Shown one piece after another: positions 9,334-18,264 of a stretch of 64,000 nucleotides of DNA (positions are counted from its first letter, which is position 1; each line of letters begins with the position of its first letter). The notes beneath the pieces were generated by a model that was not told the DNA's origin, did no database searches, and saw only the letters and a program-made list of their open reading frames with translations. The translations under genes were made by a program, and so were the position numbers. Source of the DNA: SZUA-547 sp963669315. GTDB taxonomy: Bacteria; Pseudomonadota; Alphaproteobacteria; Rhodobacterales; Rhodobacteraceae. The stretch is from NCBI GenBank assembly GCA_963669315.1, contig OY770021.1, positions 1,736,001-1,800,000 on the forward strand, written 5' to 3'.

Positions 9334-10035
9334 TCAGGACCTGGCCGGCTTTTCCTCTTGCGGCTTTTCAGCAACGGCTTTCGCAACGCCAACCAGCGCG
9401 GGGCGCAGAAGGCGACCCGAAATGGTGAAGCCGGTCTGGATGACCTCGATCACGGTTCCCGCCTTGGCGCCCGGCACCGGCGCCTCGAACATCGCCTGAT
9501 GCAGATTGGGGTCGAATTTCGCGCCCAGCTCCGGCGCGACGGGTTCGATGGCGTGCTTTGAGAAAGCAGAGAGAATCTCCCGCTTGGTCAGCTCGACGCC
9601 CTCGATGAAATCCTTGGCGGTTTCGCGCAGCCCGTCATCGGCGGCTTTCAGCGCCCGGTCCAGATTGTCCTGTACAGGCAGCAGATCCTTGGCCAGCTTC
9701 GCGCCGCCAAAAGCCAAAGCGTCGCTCTTGTCGCGCTCGGCCCGACGACGCGTGTTCTCAGCGTCGGCCATGGCGCGCAGCAAACGGTCCTTCAGCGCGT
9801 CGACTTTGGCCTCAAGCTCGTCCACCCGCGCGGCCAAAAGCGCGGTCTCAGCCGAGTTCGCCTCCTCCTTCGCGGTATCTGCGTCGAGCGGCGACTCCTC
9901 AGGCCCTTCGTTCGTCGCGTCACCCGCCTCGTCGAACGCCTCGGACACGCTCTTCAGAACGTCCTCCAGGGGATCGTTCTGTTCCGTATCCTGCTTCGGG
10001 GCCGCTTGTGCAGTTTTCGCAGTCTTTCCCGCCAT
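9334..10035 (-). CDS. grpE: Nucleotide exchange factor GrpE
   Basis: A DnaK nucleotide-exchange factor of 233 residues from the ATG at 10035. A TTG at 10050 would add five residues and overlap the hrcA stop. I prefer the ATG because AGGCGA sits about six bases before it. The acidic, disordered N-terminus and long coiled coil (ARVDELEAKVDALKDRLLR) lead to the core motif RRRAERDK. The beta domain holds FDPNLHQAM and the later VIQTGFTISGRLLRPALV. It is encoded directly after hrcA, so GrpE should be under the same control as the repressor. Confidence 0.95.
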   Translation of the reverse strand: MAGKTAKTAQAAPKQDTEQNDPLEDVLKSVSEAFDEAGDATNEGPEESPLDADTAKEEANSAETALLAARVDELEAKVDALKDRLLRAMADAENTRRRAERDKSDALAFGGAKLAKDLLPVQDNLDRALKAADDGLRETAKDFIEGVELTKREILSAFSKHAIEPVAPELGAKFDPNLHQAMFEAPVPGAKAGTVIEVIQTGFTISGRLLRPALVGVAKAVAEKPQEEKPARS

Positions 10036-10046
10036 GTCGTCTCGCC

Positions 10047-11126
10047 TCAAGAGCCGCTGGTCCGATCGGCCACCAGCCGCCCCACGAGGCGCGCTGTGTA
10101 GTCCACGATCGGCACGATTCGGCCGTAATTCAGTCTGGTTGGGCCGATCACTCCGATCGCGCCCACGATTCGCCGTTCGGCGTTCATATATGGAGAAATG
10201 ACCAGAGAGGAACCGGAAAGCGAAAACAGCTTGTTCTCCGACCCAATAAAAACCCGCACGCCGTCGCCCTGTTCAGCTAGGTCCAAAAGGTTCAGAAGGT
10301 CGCGCTTGCGCTCCAGATCGTCGAACAGGCTGCGCATGCGATCCAGATCCACCTCAGGGCCGCCGGGGTTCAGCAGATTGGCGCGGCCGCGCACGATCAG
10401 GCGCTCGGGCGCGACGGCGCCTTCATCGCTCCAGATCGCGACTCCGGCTTCGACCAGCTCGCTCGCATAGTCGTCCAGCTCACGTCGCATTTCAGCGCGC
10501 GCGCGATCGATGACCGAGCGGGCCTCGCCCAGAGAGCGGCCGCGGATATGCGCATTCAGGTAATTCGCCGCCTCTCGCATGGCCGACGGAGTCAGCCCAG
10601 CGGGCGGGTGGAACAGTCGATTCTCGACTGATCCGTCCTCTTTGACCAGTACGACGAGCGCGCGGTCGGGCGCCAGCGAGACAAACTCGATATGGCTTAT
10701 CGGATAATCGTCCGTCGGCGCGAAGACGAGGCTGGCGCATTGCGACAGCCCCGACAGCATCGATCCCGCCTTGGTCAGCACGGCGCCAACTTCGTCCGTA
10801 TCGGCGCTGCCGACGCCCGCCTCGATCGCCTTGCGTTCATTTGCGTCGATGTCGCCGATCTCCAACAGTCCATCGACGAACATCCGCAGGCCAAGCTGTG
10901 TAGGCACGCGCCCGGCGCTGATATGCGGACTGTCGAGAAGGCCCAGCTGTTCCAGATCCTGCATCACATTGCGGACGGACGCGGCTGAGAGATGCTGCTC
11001 CAGCTGCTTTGACAACGTGCGAGAGCCGACGGGCTCACCCGTTTCAAGATAGGTTTCGACCAGCCGCCGGAATATATCGCGGCTGCGGTCATTCATGTCG
11101 CCTAGCGCGGCGGTGTTGTCCGGCAT
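10047..11126 (-). CDS. hrcA: Heat-inducible transcription repressor HrcA
   Basis: A winged-helix repressor that binds CIRCE operators of heat-shock operons. From the ATG at 11126 it has 359 residues; an upstream in-frame GTG at 11159 falls inside the predicted -10 box, so it should lie ahead of the transcription start. AGGAGG lies 12 bases before the chosen ATG, a long spacing, and ATG at 11096 is another possibility. The N-terminal helix-turn-helix includes YLETGEPVGSRTL and ASVRNVMQDLE. The C-terminal GAF-like region includes NYGRIVPIVDYTA. I see no CIRCE repeat in this window, so its targets (usually groESL) must lie elsewhere. Confidence 0.93.
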   Translation of the reverse strand: MPDNTAALGDMNDRSRDIFRRLVETYLETGEPVGSRTLSKQLEQHLSAASVRNVMQDLEQLGLLDSPHISAGRVPTQLGLRMFVDGLLEIGDIDANERKAIEAGVGSADTDEVGAVLTKAGSMLSGLSQCASLVFAPTDDYPISHIEFVSLAPDRALVVLVKEDGSVENRLFHPPAGLTPSAMREAANYLNAHIRGRSLGEARSVIDRARAEMRRELDDYASELVEAGVAIWSDEGAVAPERLIVRGRANLLNPGGPEVDLDRMRSLFDDLERKRDLLNLLDLAEQGDGVRVFIGSENKLFSLSGSSLVISPYMNAERRIVGAIGVIGPTRLNYGRIVPIVDYTARLVGRLVADRTSGS

Positions 11127-11157
11127 CGGGTCGTGCGGCCTCCTTCGCCTGACTGAC

Positions 11158-11185
11158 ACTTAGAAAGAGAGAGCGAGAGGGTCAA
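11158..11185 (-). promoter_or_regulatory. Candidate housekeeping promoter for hrcA-grpE
   Basis: On the minus strand TTGACC (11180-11185) and CTAAGT (11158-11163) are separated by 16 bases. The expected transcription start lies about 20-25 bases before the ATG at 11126. Confidence 0.5.
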
Positions 11186-11290
11186 TCGGCTCGACTGTCG
11201 TCTGTCCGGGCGCCATGGGTGTGGAATCCCGCGCCCGGCGCCGCTATGAGTGCGCCAACTCAGGATCCTCCCACAGCAAAGGAGCGCCCC

Positions 11291-12007
11291 ATGCGACCTT
11301 CCGGCCGCGCGCCCGACGAACTTCGCCCGATCTCGATTGAGACCAACGTGACCAAGCATGCGGAGGGGTCGTGCCTTATCCGCTTCGGTGACACCCATGT
11401 GCTGTGCACGGCCAGCGTGGACGCAAAAGCGCCGCCGTTCCTGCGCAATACCGGGCTGGGTTGGACCACGGCTGAATACGGGATGCTGCCGCGTTCGACC
11501 AACACGCGGAACCGGCGCGAGGCGAAAAAGGGTCAGACCGGCCGCACGCAGGAGATTCAGCGCCTGATCGGGCGGTCCTTGCGCGCCGGGCTTGACCGGG
11601 TGGTGTTGGGCGAGCGGCAGATCATCATCGATTGCGACGTGTTGCAGGCCGATGGCGGTACGCGCACCGCCTCGATCACCGGCGGATGGGTGGCGCTGCG
11701 ACTGGCGGCCAATGCGCTGATGAAGGTGGGCGACGTGAAGGGTGACGCGATCAGCGACCACATCGCGGCGGTTTCCTGCGGCGTCTACAACGGCAAGCCG
11801 GTGCTGGATCTGGACTACGCCGAGGATTCAACCGCCGAGACGGACGCCAATTTCGTGCTGACTGGCTCGGGCGGGCTGGTCGAGGTGCAGGCTTCGGCTG
11901 AGGGCGCGCCTTTCTCGGAAGAAGAGATGATCGCCATGCTGGCGCTGGCGAAAAAAGGCGTTTCGGAACTGATTGCGGCGCAGAAAGCGGCGATTGAGGG
12001 GGCCTAA
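11291..12007 (+). CDS. rph: Ribonuclease PH
   Basis: A 238-residue phosphorolytic exoribonuclease that trims tRNA 3' ends and contributes to rRNA decay. The ATG at 11291 is preceded by AAAGGAG at good spacing and gives the usual N-terminus [13 protein letters not shown]. An in-frame upstream start would add an unrelated 24-residue tail. Typical segments are [12 protein letters not shown], the basic [26 protein letters not shown] and the metal-site region [20 protein letters not shown]. It diverges from hrcA and leads the rph-rdgB-ridA-hemW run, with three bases between rph and rdgB. Confidence 0.97.
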   Translation: MRPSGRAPDELRPISIETNVTKHAEGSCLIRFGDTHVLCTASVDAKAPPFLRNTGLGWTTAEYGMLPRSTNTRNRREAKKGQTGRTQEIQRLIGRSLRAGLDRVVLGERQIIIDCDVLQADGGTRTASITGGWVALRLAANALMKVGDVKGDAISDHIAAVSCGVYNGKPVLDLDYAEDSTAETDANFVLTGSGGLVEVQASAEGAPFSEEEMIAMLALAKKGVSELIAAQKAAIEGA

Positions 12008-12010
12008 GCT

Positions 12011-12634
12011 ATGACCCGCCCGCTGACCGAGCCGAAATTGGTGCTCGCCACCCACAACAAGGGCAAGGTGCGGGAGATTCGCGATCTTTTGGCGCCCTAT
12101 GGCGTCGAGGTGGTCTCGGCCGGAGAGCTGGACCTTCCCGAACCGGAAGAGACCGAGGACACATTCGTTGGCAATGCACGGATCAAGGCGCATGCAGCGG
12201 CGAAGGCCTCTGGTCTGCCGGCGCTTTCGGACGATAGCGGGCTGGAGGTGGACGCGCTCGGCGGTCAGCCGGGAGTCTATACCGCCGATTGGGCGGAGAC
12301 GCCGAAAGGCCGCGATTTCCCGATGGGGATGAAGAAGGTCTGGGACCTTCTGGAGGAAAGCCAGGCCTCTGAACCCCGCAAAGCGCGGTTTCGCTGCACG
12401 CTCTGCCTCGCCTGGCCGGATGGGCATGACGAGATTTTCGACGGCAAGGTCGAGGGTCGGCTGACCTGGCCGATGCGGGGCGATCGGGGTTTCGGCTTCG
12501 ATCCGATCTTTGTGCGCGAGGGCGAGACCCGCACCTTCGGAGAAATGGATCCGGCCGAGAAGCACGCTGAGGACCATCGCTCCGACGCGTTCGGCAAGCT
12601 GGTCGCCGCCTGTTTCGCGGAGAAGGTGGGATGA
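12011..12634 (+). CDS. rdgB: Non-canonical purine NTP pyrophosphatase (dITP/XTP)
   Basis: A 207-residue HAM1/RdgB hydrolase that removes dITP, ITP and XTP from the nucleotide pool. The N-terminal signature [14 protein letters not shown] is present, as are the catalytic region [13 protein letters not shown] and the late GFGFDPIFV. The length is typical. It follows rph by three bases and its stop overlaps the start of the next gene in an ATGA junction, so it is part of a coupled operon. Confidence 0.97.
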   Translation: MTRPLTEPKLVLATHNKGKVREIRDLLAPYGVEVVSAGELDLPEPEETEDTFVGNARIKAHAAAKASGLPALSDDSGLEVDALGGQPGVYTADWAETPKGRDFPMGMKKVWDLLEESQASEPRKARFRCTLCLAWPDGHDEIFDGKVEGRLTWPMRGDRGFGFDPIFVREGETRTFGEMDPAEKHAEDHRSDAFGKLVAACFAEKVG

Positions 12635-13020
12635 CCCACTCACCCCGGCGGCTGATCTCCACCGGATCGCCCTTCGAGCGCGAAATCGGCTATTCCCGAG
12701 CGGTAGTTCAGGGCGACTGGTGCTTCATTTCGGGCGTCACCGGCTATGACTACACGACGATGGAGATGCCGGGGGACGTGGCGGCTCAGGCCGAGAACTG
12801 CTTCGCGACGCTGCGCGGCGTTATTCAGGATGCGGGCTTCGCGTTCGAGGATATCATTCAAGTCCGCTATATGATTACCGATCGGGCGCTGGTGGATCAG
12901 GCGATCCCGGTGCTGGGCAAGCATCTGGGCGATATCCGACCGGCGGCGACCATGGCGATTTGCGATCTGATGAAGCCTGAAATGAAGATCGAGATCGAGG
13001 CGGCGGCCTTTAAGGGATGA
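12631..13020 (+). CDS. RidA (YjgF/YER057c)-family protein lacking the canonical arginine
   Basis: A 129-residue single-domain member of the Rid family, whose classical members deaminate reactive enamine/imine intermediates. The C-terminal KIEIEAAAF strand and overall length fit well. At the position of the catalytic arginine of RidA (PARS motif) this protein has PAAT, so arginine is replaced by alanine. That suggests a Rid subgroup with another or no deaminase function. The start overlaps rdgB and the stop overlaps hemW, both by ATGA, with GAGAAGG ahead of the ATG. Confidence 0.85.
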   Translation: MTHSPRRLISTGSPFEREIGYSRAVVQGDWCFISGVTGYDYTTMEMPGDVAAQAENCFATLRGVIQDAGFAFEDIIQVRYMITDRALVDQAIPVLGKHLGDIRPAATMAICDLMKPEMKIEIEAAAFKG

Positions 13021-14195
13021 GCGCGCCCCTCGATGATTGGCGCGCCGGCGGGTTCGGCGTCTATGTCCACTGGCCGTTTTGCCTCGCCAAATGCCCTTAT
13101 TGCGACTTCAACTCCCATGTCTGGCGTGAGGTGGATCAGGAGCGTTGGCGCACGTCGCTGCTGGCTGAGATCGATGCGGCGGCGGCTGAGATTCCGGGAC
13201 GGACTGTCGATACGGTTTTCTTCGGCGGCGGCACGCCCAGCCTGATGCCTCCAGAGACCGTCGCGGCGATCATCGAGCGGATTGGCCAGTGTTGGGATTT
13301 GGCGAAGGACGCCGAGATCACGCTTGAGGCCAACCCGACCAGCGTCGAAGCCGGGCGGTTCCGGGGATATCGGGACGCTGGCGTCAATCGCGTTTCCATG
13401 GGCGTGCAGGCGCTGAATGACGCCGATCTGAAGGCGCTGGGCCGGATGCACTCGGCCGCGGAGGCGCGGGCGGCGCTCGACGTGGCGCGCGGGGTGTTCG
13501 ACCGGGTGAGCTTCGATCTCATCTACGCGCGCCAGAACCAAAGCGCAGAAGCATGGCGGGCGGAGTTGAAAGAAGCGCTTGGGATGGCGATCGATCATCT
13601 CTCGCTTTATCAACTGACCATCGAGACGGGCACTCGGTTTGGAGAACTGCATGCGCGGGGTGGATTGCGCGGGCTTCCTAGCGACGACATTGCGGCCGAC
13701 ATGTATCTGGCGACGCAGGAGATCTGCGATGCGGCCGGCATGCCGGCCTATGAGATCTCCAACCATGCGCGCCGGAGGTCCAATTCAGGGGCCGAGAGCC
13801 GGCACAACCTGATCTATTGGCGCTATGGCGACTATGTCGGCGTGGGGCCGGGCGCACATGGGCGATTGACCACCGAGGCTGGGAGGATGGCGACCGAAAC
13901 GATCAGAGATCCGGCCGCTTGGCTGGACGCAGTGGCGACGAACGGGACGGGCCGGGCGCAATACGAGTCGCTTTCGCGCGCCGATCAAGCGGTCGAATAC
14001 CTGATGATGGCTATGCGGTTGACCGAGGGCGCTGATCTGGCGCGCTATGCAAGGCTTGCGGGCTCTTCGGTGGACGATGCGCGCCTCGCTCCGCTGATCG
14101 AGGACGGATTGGCGGTGCGCGACGGGGATCGTCTGGCGGTCACCGCGCGAGGGCGGCCGGTGCTGAACGCGATCTTGCGCCAGCTTTTGGCGTGA
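13017..14195 (+). CDS. hemW: Radical SAM heme chaperone HemW
   Basis: A 392-residue radical-SAM protein, formerly annotated as a coproporphyrinogen III oxidase-like enzyme, now known as a heme chaperone. The [4Fe-4S] motif CLAKCPYC (C-X3-C-X2-C) near residue 22 follows VHWPF. Other family features are FFGGGTPSL, EANPTS, NRVSMGVQ and the DHLSLYQLTIE segment. Near the C-terminus lie the HNLIYWRYGDYVGVGPGAHG motif and a small winged-helix-like region. It ends the coupled rdgB-ridA-hemW run. Confidence 0.95.
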   Translation: MSAPLDDWRAGGFGVYVHWPFCLAKCPYCDFNSHVWREVDQERWRTSLLAEIDAAAAEIPGRTVDTVFFGGGTPSLMPPETVAAIIERIGQCWDLAKDAEITLEANPTSVEAGRFRGYRDAGVNRVSMGVQALNDADLKALGRMHSAAEARAALDVARGVFDRVSFDLIYARQNQSAEAWRAELKEALGMAIDHLSLYQLTIETGTRFGELHARGGLRGLPSDDIAADMYLATQEICDAAGMPAYEISNHARRRSNSGAESRHNLIYWRYGDYVGVGPGAHGRLTTEAGRMATETIRDPAAWLDAVATNGTGRAQYESLSRADQAVEYLMMAMRLTEGADLARYARLAGSSVDDARLAPLIEDGLAVRDGDRLAVTARGRPVLNAILRQLLA

Positions 14196-14226
14196 TACCC
14201 CTTCGTCTCGCGCCGGTAAGGGCTAT

Positions 14227-14598
14227 ATGCGTCTCATGCGAAACCTTTGGATCATCGCCGGGCTGATTTCTCTGGGCGCGGGCATTATCGGCGCGTTTTT
14301 GCCGTTGCTGCCGACTGTGCCGTTTCTCCTGCTGTCGGCGGCCTGTTTCGCGCGCGGTTCGGATCGGCTGCACGACTGGCTATTGTCCCATCCCCGACTT
14401 GGCCCCCCAATCGCCGATTGGCGTGACGGCGGCGCAATTCGTCCGGCGGCGAAACGGGCCGCGCTGATCGCCATCGCGCTCAGCTTCGCAATTCCGCTGG
14501 CGCTGGGCACGACAGGTTGGGTCGTGGTCGTTCAGGTGGTCGTTTTGACGGCCGTGGCGGTGTTTATTCTGACCCGCCCTGGCGGGTCGGTGTTCTAG
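14227..14598 (+). CDS. YbaN-like DUF454 inner-membrane protein
   Basis: A 123-residue protein with a hydrophobic N-terminal stretch (residues about 7-45) holding the DUF454 signature GAFLPLLPTVPFLLL, then ACFARGS and HPRLGPPIADW. One or two further membrane helices fill residues about 75-115. The function of the family is not established. It lies 31 bases after hemW on the same strand and may be the operon's last gene. A weaker alternative start is the ATG four codons later. Confidence 0.8.
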   Translation: MRLMRNLWIIAGLISLGAGIIGAFLPLLPTVPFLLLSAACFARGSDRLHDWLLSHPRLGPPIADWRDGGAIRPAAKRAALIAIALSFAIPLALGTTGWVVVVQVVVLTAVAVFILTRPGGSVF

Positions 14599-14762
14599 AA
14601 GACTGGGTTTTAGACGTCGCCGGTCGCGGCTGTCCTGGCTCGCGACACTGATCGGTTCAGAACTGAGTCTCTTTCGCCACTATCACTCCTTCACGATTCG
14701 AGGCTCCGGCGCGCGCTTTGGCCATTCGTTAACTTAGTTTTAATTTTTTCAAAAGTTTTCGC

Positions 14763-17700
14763 GTGCGCGTTAATCGCTTCAAATCTACGGAAGTCAGTAA
14801 GTTGCTTGAGAAATTCGGCTTTGCCGTCAATATCCTCACCCATAATCGCGAGCGGTGGAATCTGGAGCCGGAAACCTCGGTGCTCGGCCGCTTTTCAACT
14901 ATCGCAATTTCGTTAGGATTTGCATTCAGCCTTTCGCTTGTGGACGGTTTTTCCAGACCCGCGAACGCCGCGTGCCTAAGAGGCGACGGGGTGCAGACCA
15001 ATACAGGAACTACCGGCCCTGATACTTTGCAATGCGATGATACCTACCAGCCCGGTGGCGGCACGGTGCGGGGCAATGGCGGAGACGACACGATTACCCT
15101 CTCTGGCGCGGGAACGACAACCGCGCAGCGCATCCGCGGCGATGCGGGCGAGGACGATATTCAGATTTCCGGCGGGACGGTGACCAACGACGTCTTTCTT
15201 GGCTCAACGAGCGTCAATTCGACCAATGATGACGACGAGTTCACGATCACGGGCGGCAGCGTCGGCCGGGATGTGCGCGGCGACGCCGGGGCGGACACGA
15301 TCGATCTGTTTGGCGGCTCCGTCGGACGAAATGTTCGCGGCCATCGGGGTAATGACGTCATTACTTTGGGCGATATTTCCGGCGGTACGACGGTGACCGG
15401 GAATATAACGGGAGATGACGGGAACGACGAGATTTACCTCCTGAACGGCTCGGCGAACCGAGCTCTCGGCGGCAACGGCACCGACACCATATTTTTGAAC
15501 GGTGCGACGATCACCTCCGATATTCGGGGAAATAGCGGCGCCGATGAAATTGATTTGTTATCTGGGACGGCCGGACAGGTTCGTGGCGATGGCGGAAACG
15601 ACACGATCACACTCAACGGAGCGACCGTAAATGGAAACCTGCGCGGCGGCAGCGGCGCCGACATAATCGACCTGTTCGATGGCGAGGCGAACCAGGTTCG
15701 CGGCGACGGCGGAAACGATGTGATCACGCTGGAAGGCGCGACGATCAACACCAATATTCGCGGCAATGGCGGGAATGACACGATCGATCTGTTCGATGGC
15801 GAGGTCAATCAGGTTCGCGGCGATAACGGGAATGACACGATCACGCTCGATGGCGACGTGACTGTCAATACGAGCATTCGCGGCAATGACGGAAACGACA
15901 CCATCGATCTGTTCAAAGGCACCGCTGACTTTGTTCGCGGCGAGGATGACGACGACACGATCACGGTCGATGGCGCGACGATAAACCTCGACGTCAGAGG
16001 CGACAGCGGCGCTGACAATATTTCAATGTCGTCGGGCGAAGTGAAACGCCACGTTTTCCTGGGCCTGGGCAACCTCTCCACGACCGATGCAGATTCGTTC
16101 ACCATGACGGGCGGCGATATTGGCGGATCGGTGCTCGGCGACGCTGGCGTCGACACGTTCGAGCTGAACGGCGGAACGGTCGCTGTAAACGTCCGCGGCG
16201 AGGCGGGCGCGGACGAGATCACTTTGAACGGGACGACGATTTCCGGCGATATGCTGGGCGGCGACGGCGCCGACACGATCGACCTTCTCGATGGATCGGT
16301 AAATCTTGTGAGCGGCGATGAAGGCGCTGACAAGATCACGCTCAACGGCGCGACGGTCGCGACCAGCCTTTCTGGCGGCGACGGCGACGATGAAATCGAG
16401 TTTCTTTCCGGCTCTGTCGATCTGATCGACGGCGGCGATGGTTCGGACACGCTGTTTGTATCAGGCTCGGCCTATGACGGAACGCAGACGTTGGATGGCG
16501 GAGACGACCTGTCGGACGCGGATGGTTTCATCGACCGGCTGACATTTTCCGGCGTCTCGGCGATGGTGGGCGGCGGCGATCTGTTGAAGAATTGGGAGGT
16601 CGTCACGCTGGACGGCGCGGAGATGTCTTTCTCGGATGGCGCGCTGACGGTTGGCGACGACGCGGGCGCCGGGCTGTTTCTGATCAACGGGGCGATGCTG
16701 AACGCCGGCGGCGGTTTCGCGCTGACCGGAAATCTGACCAACAACGCGATCCTGTCGTCCAGAGACGGCGTCGCCGGTGACGTCATTTCGGTCTCTGGCG
16801 ACTATTCGGGATCGGGCGTGATCGAAATCGATGTCGATTTCGCAACGGATATGGCGGATACGTTGATGATCGCCGGAGACGTGGCCGGCGGCGCCTCTGC
16901 AATCTCAGTTGATGACATCTCGACCGGCGCCGCGTCGGGAAATGACATTGTCGTGGTGGACGTGGCTGGCGCGACCGCTGAGGGCGATTTCGCCCTGCAG
17001 GGTGGGGGCTCAATCACTTCCGGCGCTCTGGTCTACGATTTCGAGCTCGTCGGGTCTCAATGGATTTTGACGCAAGCGTCTTTGACTGGCGACGCGGCGC
17101 TGTATTCATCTGCAAGCGCAATCCTGCTGGACGCCTCCAGACCTTCGACATTCGCGCAGCGGATCTGGCTCAGAAGCGGACCTCGCGGCTCCTCTCAACA
17201 GACCGGCGACAACGCTCCACGAGTCTACAGTCAGAATCCATCGACGTTCTCGGACCGGCCAGAGGATCGATCCGGTCCCTGGATCCGAATTTATGGCGAC
17301 CGTCTGAAGGAGGAGCTTTCGGGCACGACGGATATCTCTCTCGAATCCACCGTCGGCGGCTTTCAGGTCGGCGGCGATTTCGTCGCGCATTCAGGTGAAT
17401 CCGGGCAAGCGATTCTGGGATTCAACGGGTCGATCCACACGATCGACGCCACGACCGGCAGCAGCGGCGGCGACGGCTCTATCGATGGCGATGGATTTGG
17501 CCTTGGAGCGACCGCGACCTGGTATTCCGGCGACGGGACTTATGCGGATTTCCAGGCAGAGATGGGGTGGCTCTACAGCGATCTCGGCTCTTCCACGAGC
17601 GGGCTTCTGGCCAACAGCGTCGATTCAAACAGCTATATGCTCAGTGGCGAGGTGGGGCGGCGCATCGGCGTCGGCGGCGGTTCGTTTCTCACGCCGCAGG

Positions 17701-18092
17701 TCCAGCTGTGGATGGCGGTCGTAGAGACGGAGTCTTTCACCGACAGTCAGGGGAATTCGGTCAATTTCGATACGGCCGAGGATGTGGTCGGCCGATTGGG
17801 TCTGGCCTATGAGTACGAGAACTTTGACCACGCCGGCTCAGGCCGTGAGAATTTTTACGTTGTGGGCAGCGTGCTGCACAATTTCGACGGCGAAAGCTCC
17901 GCGCGCGTCTCGGGACAGAACCTGACTGTGTCGGGAGAAGACACCTGGGCCGAAATCGCCGCTGGCGGCCTGTTGACGCTGGGCGAGTCGACGCATGTCT
18001 TTGCGGAGGGAGCTTACCGAACCGCTATAGACGGCGATCCTTCTGAAAACTACGGGCTGAGCCTGACCGCAGGCGTCCGAGTGCAGTGGTAG
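14763..18092 (+). CDS. Autotransporter (type Va) with RTX-like repetitive passenger
   Basis: The 1109-residue frame starts at GTG 14763. The true start is unsure: no clear Shine-Dalgarno precedes it, and TTG or GTG codons downstream could serve. A hydrophobic signal segment (residues about 40-65) ends in PANA, a likely signal-peptidase site. Residues about 100-565 are coils with about twenty G-x-x-G-x-D-x-I/L motifs such as GDGGNDTITL and GGSGADIIDL, predicting a beta-roll or beta-helix. A less repetitive stretch follows to about residue 780, then from residue about 837 a 12-strand-type barrel ending in VRVQW, as expected for an outer-membrane autotransporter domain. It probably displays or releases an acidic, possibly Ca2+-binding passenger; no catalytic motif is visible. 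Confidence 0.85.
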   Translation: MRVNRFKSTEVSKLLEKFGFAVNILTHNRERWNLEPETSVLGRFSTIAISLGFAFSLSLVDGFSRPANAACLRGDGVQTNTGTTGPDTLQCDDTYQPGGGTVRGNGGDDTITLSGAGTTTAQRIRGDAGEDDIQISGGTVTNDVFLGSTSVNSTNDDDEFTITGGSVGRDVRGDAGADTIDLFGGSVGRNVRGHRGNDVITLGDISGGTTVTGNITGDDGNDEIYLLNGSANRALGGNGTDTIFLNGATITSDIRGNSGADEIDLLSGTAGQVRGDGGNDTITLNGATVNGNLRGGSGADIIDLFDGEANQVRGDGGNDVITLEGATINTNIRGNGGNDTIDLFDGEVNQVRGDNGNDTITLDGDVTVNTSIRGNDGNDTIDLFKGTADFVRGEDDDDTITVDGATINLDVRGDSGADNISMSSGEVKRHVFLGLGNLSTTDADSFTMTGGDIGGSVLGDAGVDTFELNGGTVAVNVRGEAGADEITLNGTTISGDMLGGDGADTIDLLDGSVNLVSGDEGADKITLNGATVATSLSGGDGDDEIEFLSGSVDLIDGGDGSDTLFVSGSAYDGTQTLDGGDDLSDADGFIDRLTFSGVSAMVGGGDLLKNWEVVTLDGAEMSFSDGALTVGDDAGAGLFLINGAMLNAGGGFALTGNLTNNAILSSRDGVAGDVISVSGDYSGSGVIEIDVDFATDMADTLMIAGDVAGGASAISVDDISTGAASGNDIVVVDVAGATAEGDFALQGGGSITSGALVYDFELVGSQWILTQASLTGDAALYSSASAILLDASRPSTFAQRIWLRSGPRGSSQQTGDNAPRVYSQNPSTFSDRPEDRSGPWIRIYGDRLKEELSGTTDISLESTVGGFQVGGDFVAHSGESGQAILGFNGSIHTIDATTGSSGGDGSIDGDGFGLGATATWYSGDGTYADFQAEMGWLYSDLGSSTSGLLANSVDSNSYMLSGEVGRRIGVGGGSFLTPQVQLWMAVVETESFTDSQGNSVNFDTAEDVVGRLGLAYEYENFDHAGSGRENFYVVGSVLHNFDGESSARVSGQNLTVSGEDTWAEIAAGGLLTLGESTHVFAEGAYRTAIDGDPSENYGLSLTAGVRVQW
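15058..16450 (+). repeat. Tandem coding repeats in the autotransporter passenger
   Basis: Within the autotransporter gene the protein repeats with a unit of about 39 residues (about 117 bases) made of two similar halves of 19-20 residues. One half reads like GDGGNDTITLNGATVN, the other like GGSGADIIDLFDGEANQ. The clearest DNA-level similarity lies at about 15580-15960. The copies are diverged, which argues for old duplication. Confidence 0.8.
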
Positions 18093-18193
18093 GACGTCTC
18101 AGGGTCGGGCCACAGTGGCGGGAAACTCCAGCCTCGCCCACGACTTTGGCGCTTTGCCGGCGAAGTCGCCTCTAGATATTCATCCAGACAACG

Positions 18194-18226
18194 AAAAAGG
18201 CGCCGACTGATGCGCGGCGCCTTTAT
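18194..18226 (-). terminator. Rho-independent terminator of hup, possibly bidirectional
   Basis: A perfect 10-base inverted repeat (AAAGGCGCCG 18196-18205, CGGCGCCTTT 18215-18224) has a 9-base loop. On the minus strand the stem runs into TTTTT, right for the end of hup. On the plus strand it ends CCTTTAT and could also stop autotransporter transcripts. Confidence 0.8.
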
Positions 18227-18264
18227 GTGCTCCGGTGATTGGCCGGAGCAGTCGATTGGAAGGG

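Noticed and set aside
15058..16450. CRISPR array
   Set aside because: The repeats are in-frame, diverged coding repeats of about 117 bases without spacers.
14763..18092. Type I-secreted RTX toxin
   Set aside because: The protein has an N-terminal signal segment and a C-terminal autotransporter barrel, and no hlyB/hlyD-like transporter genes are nearby.
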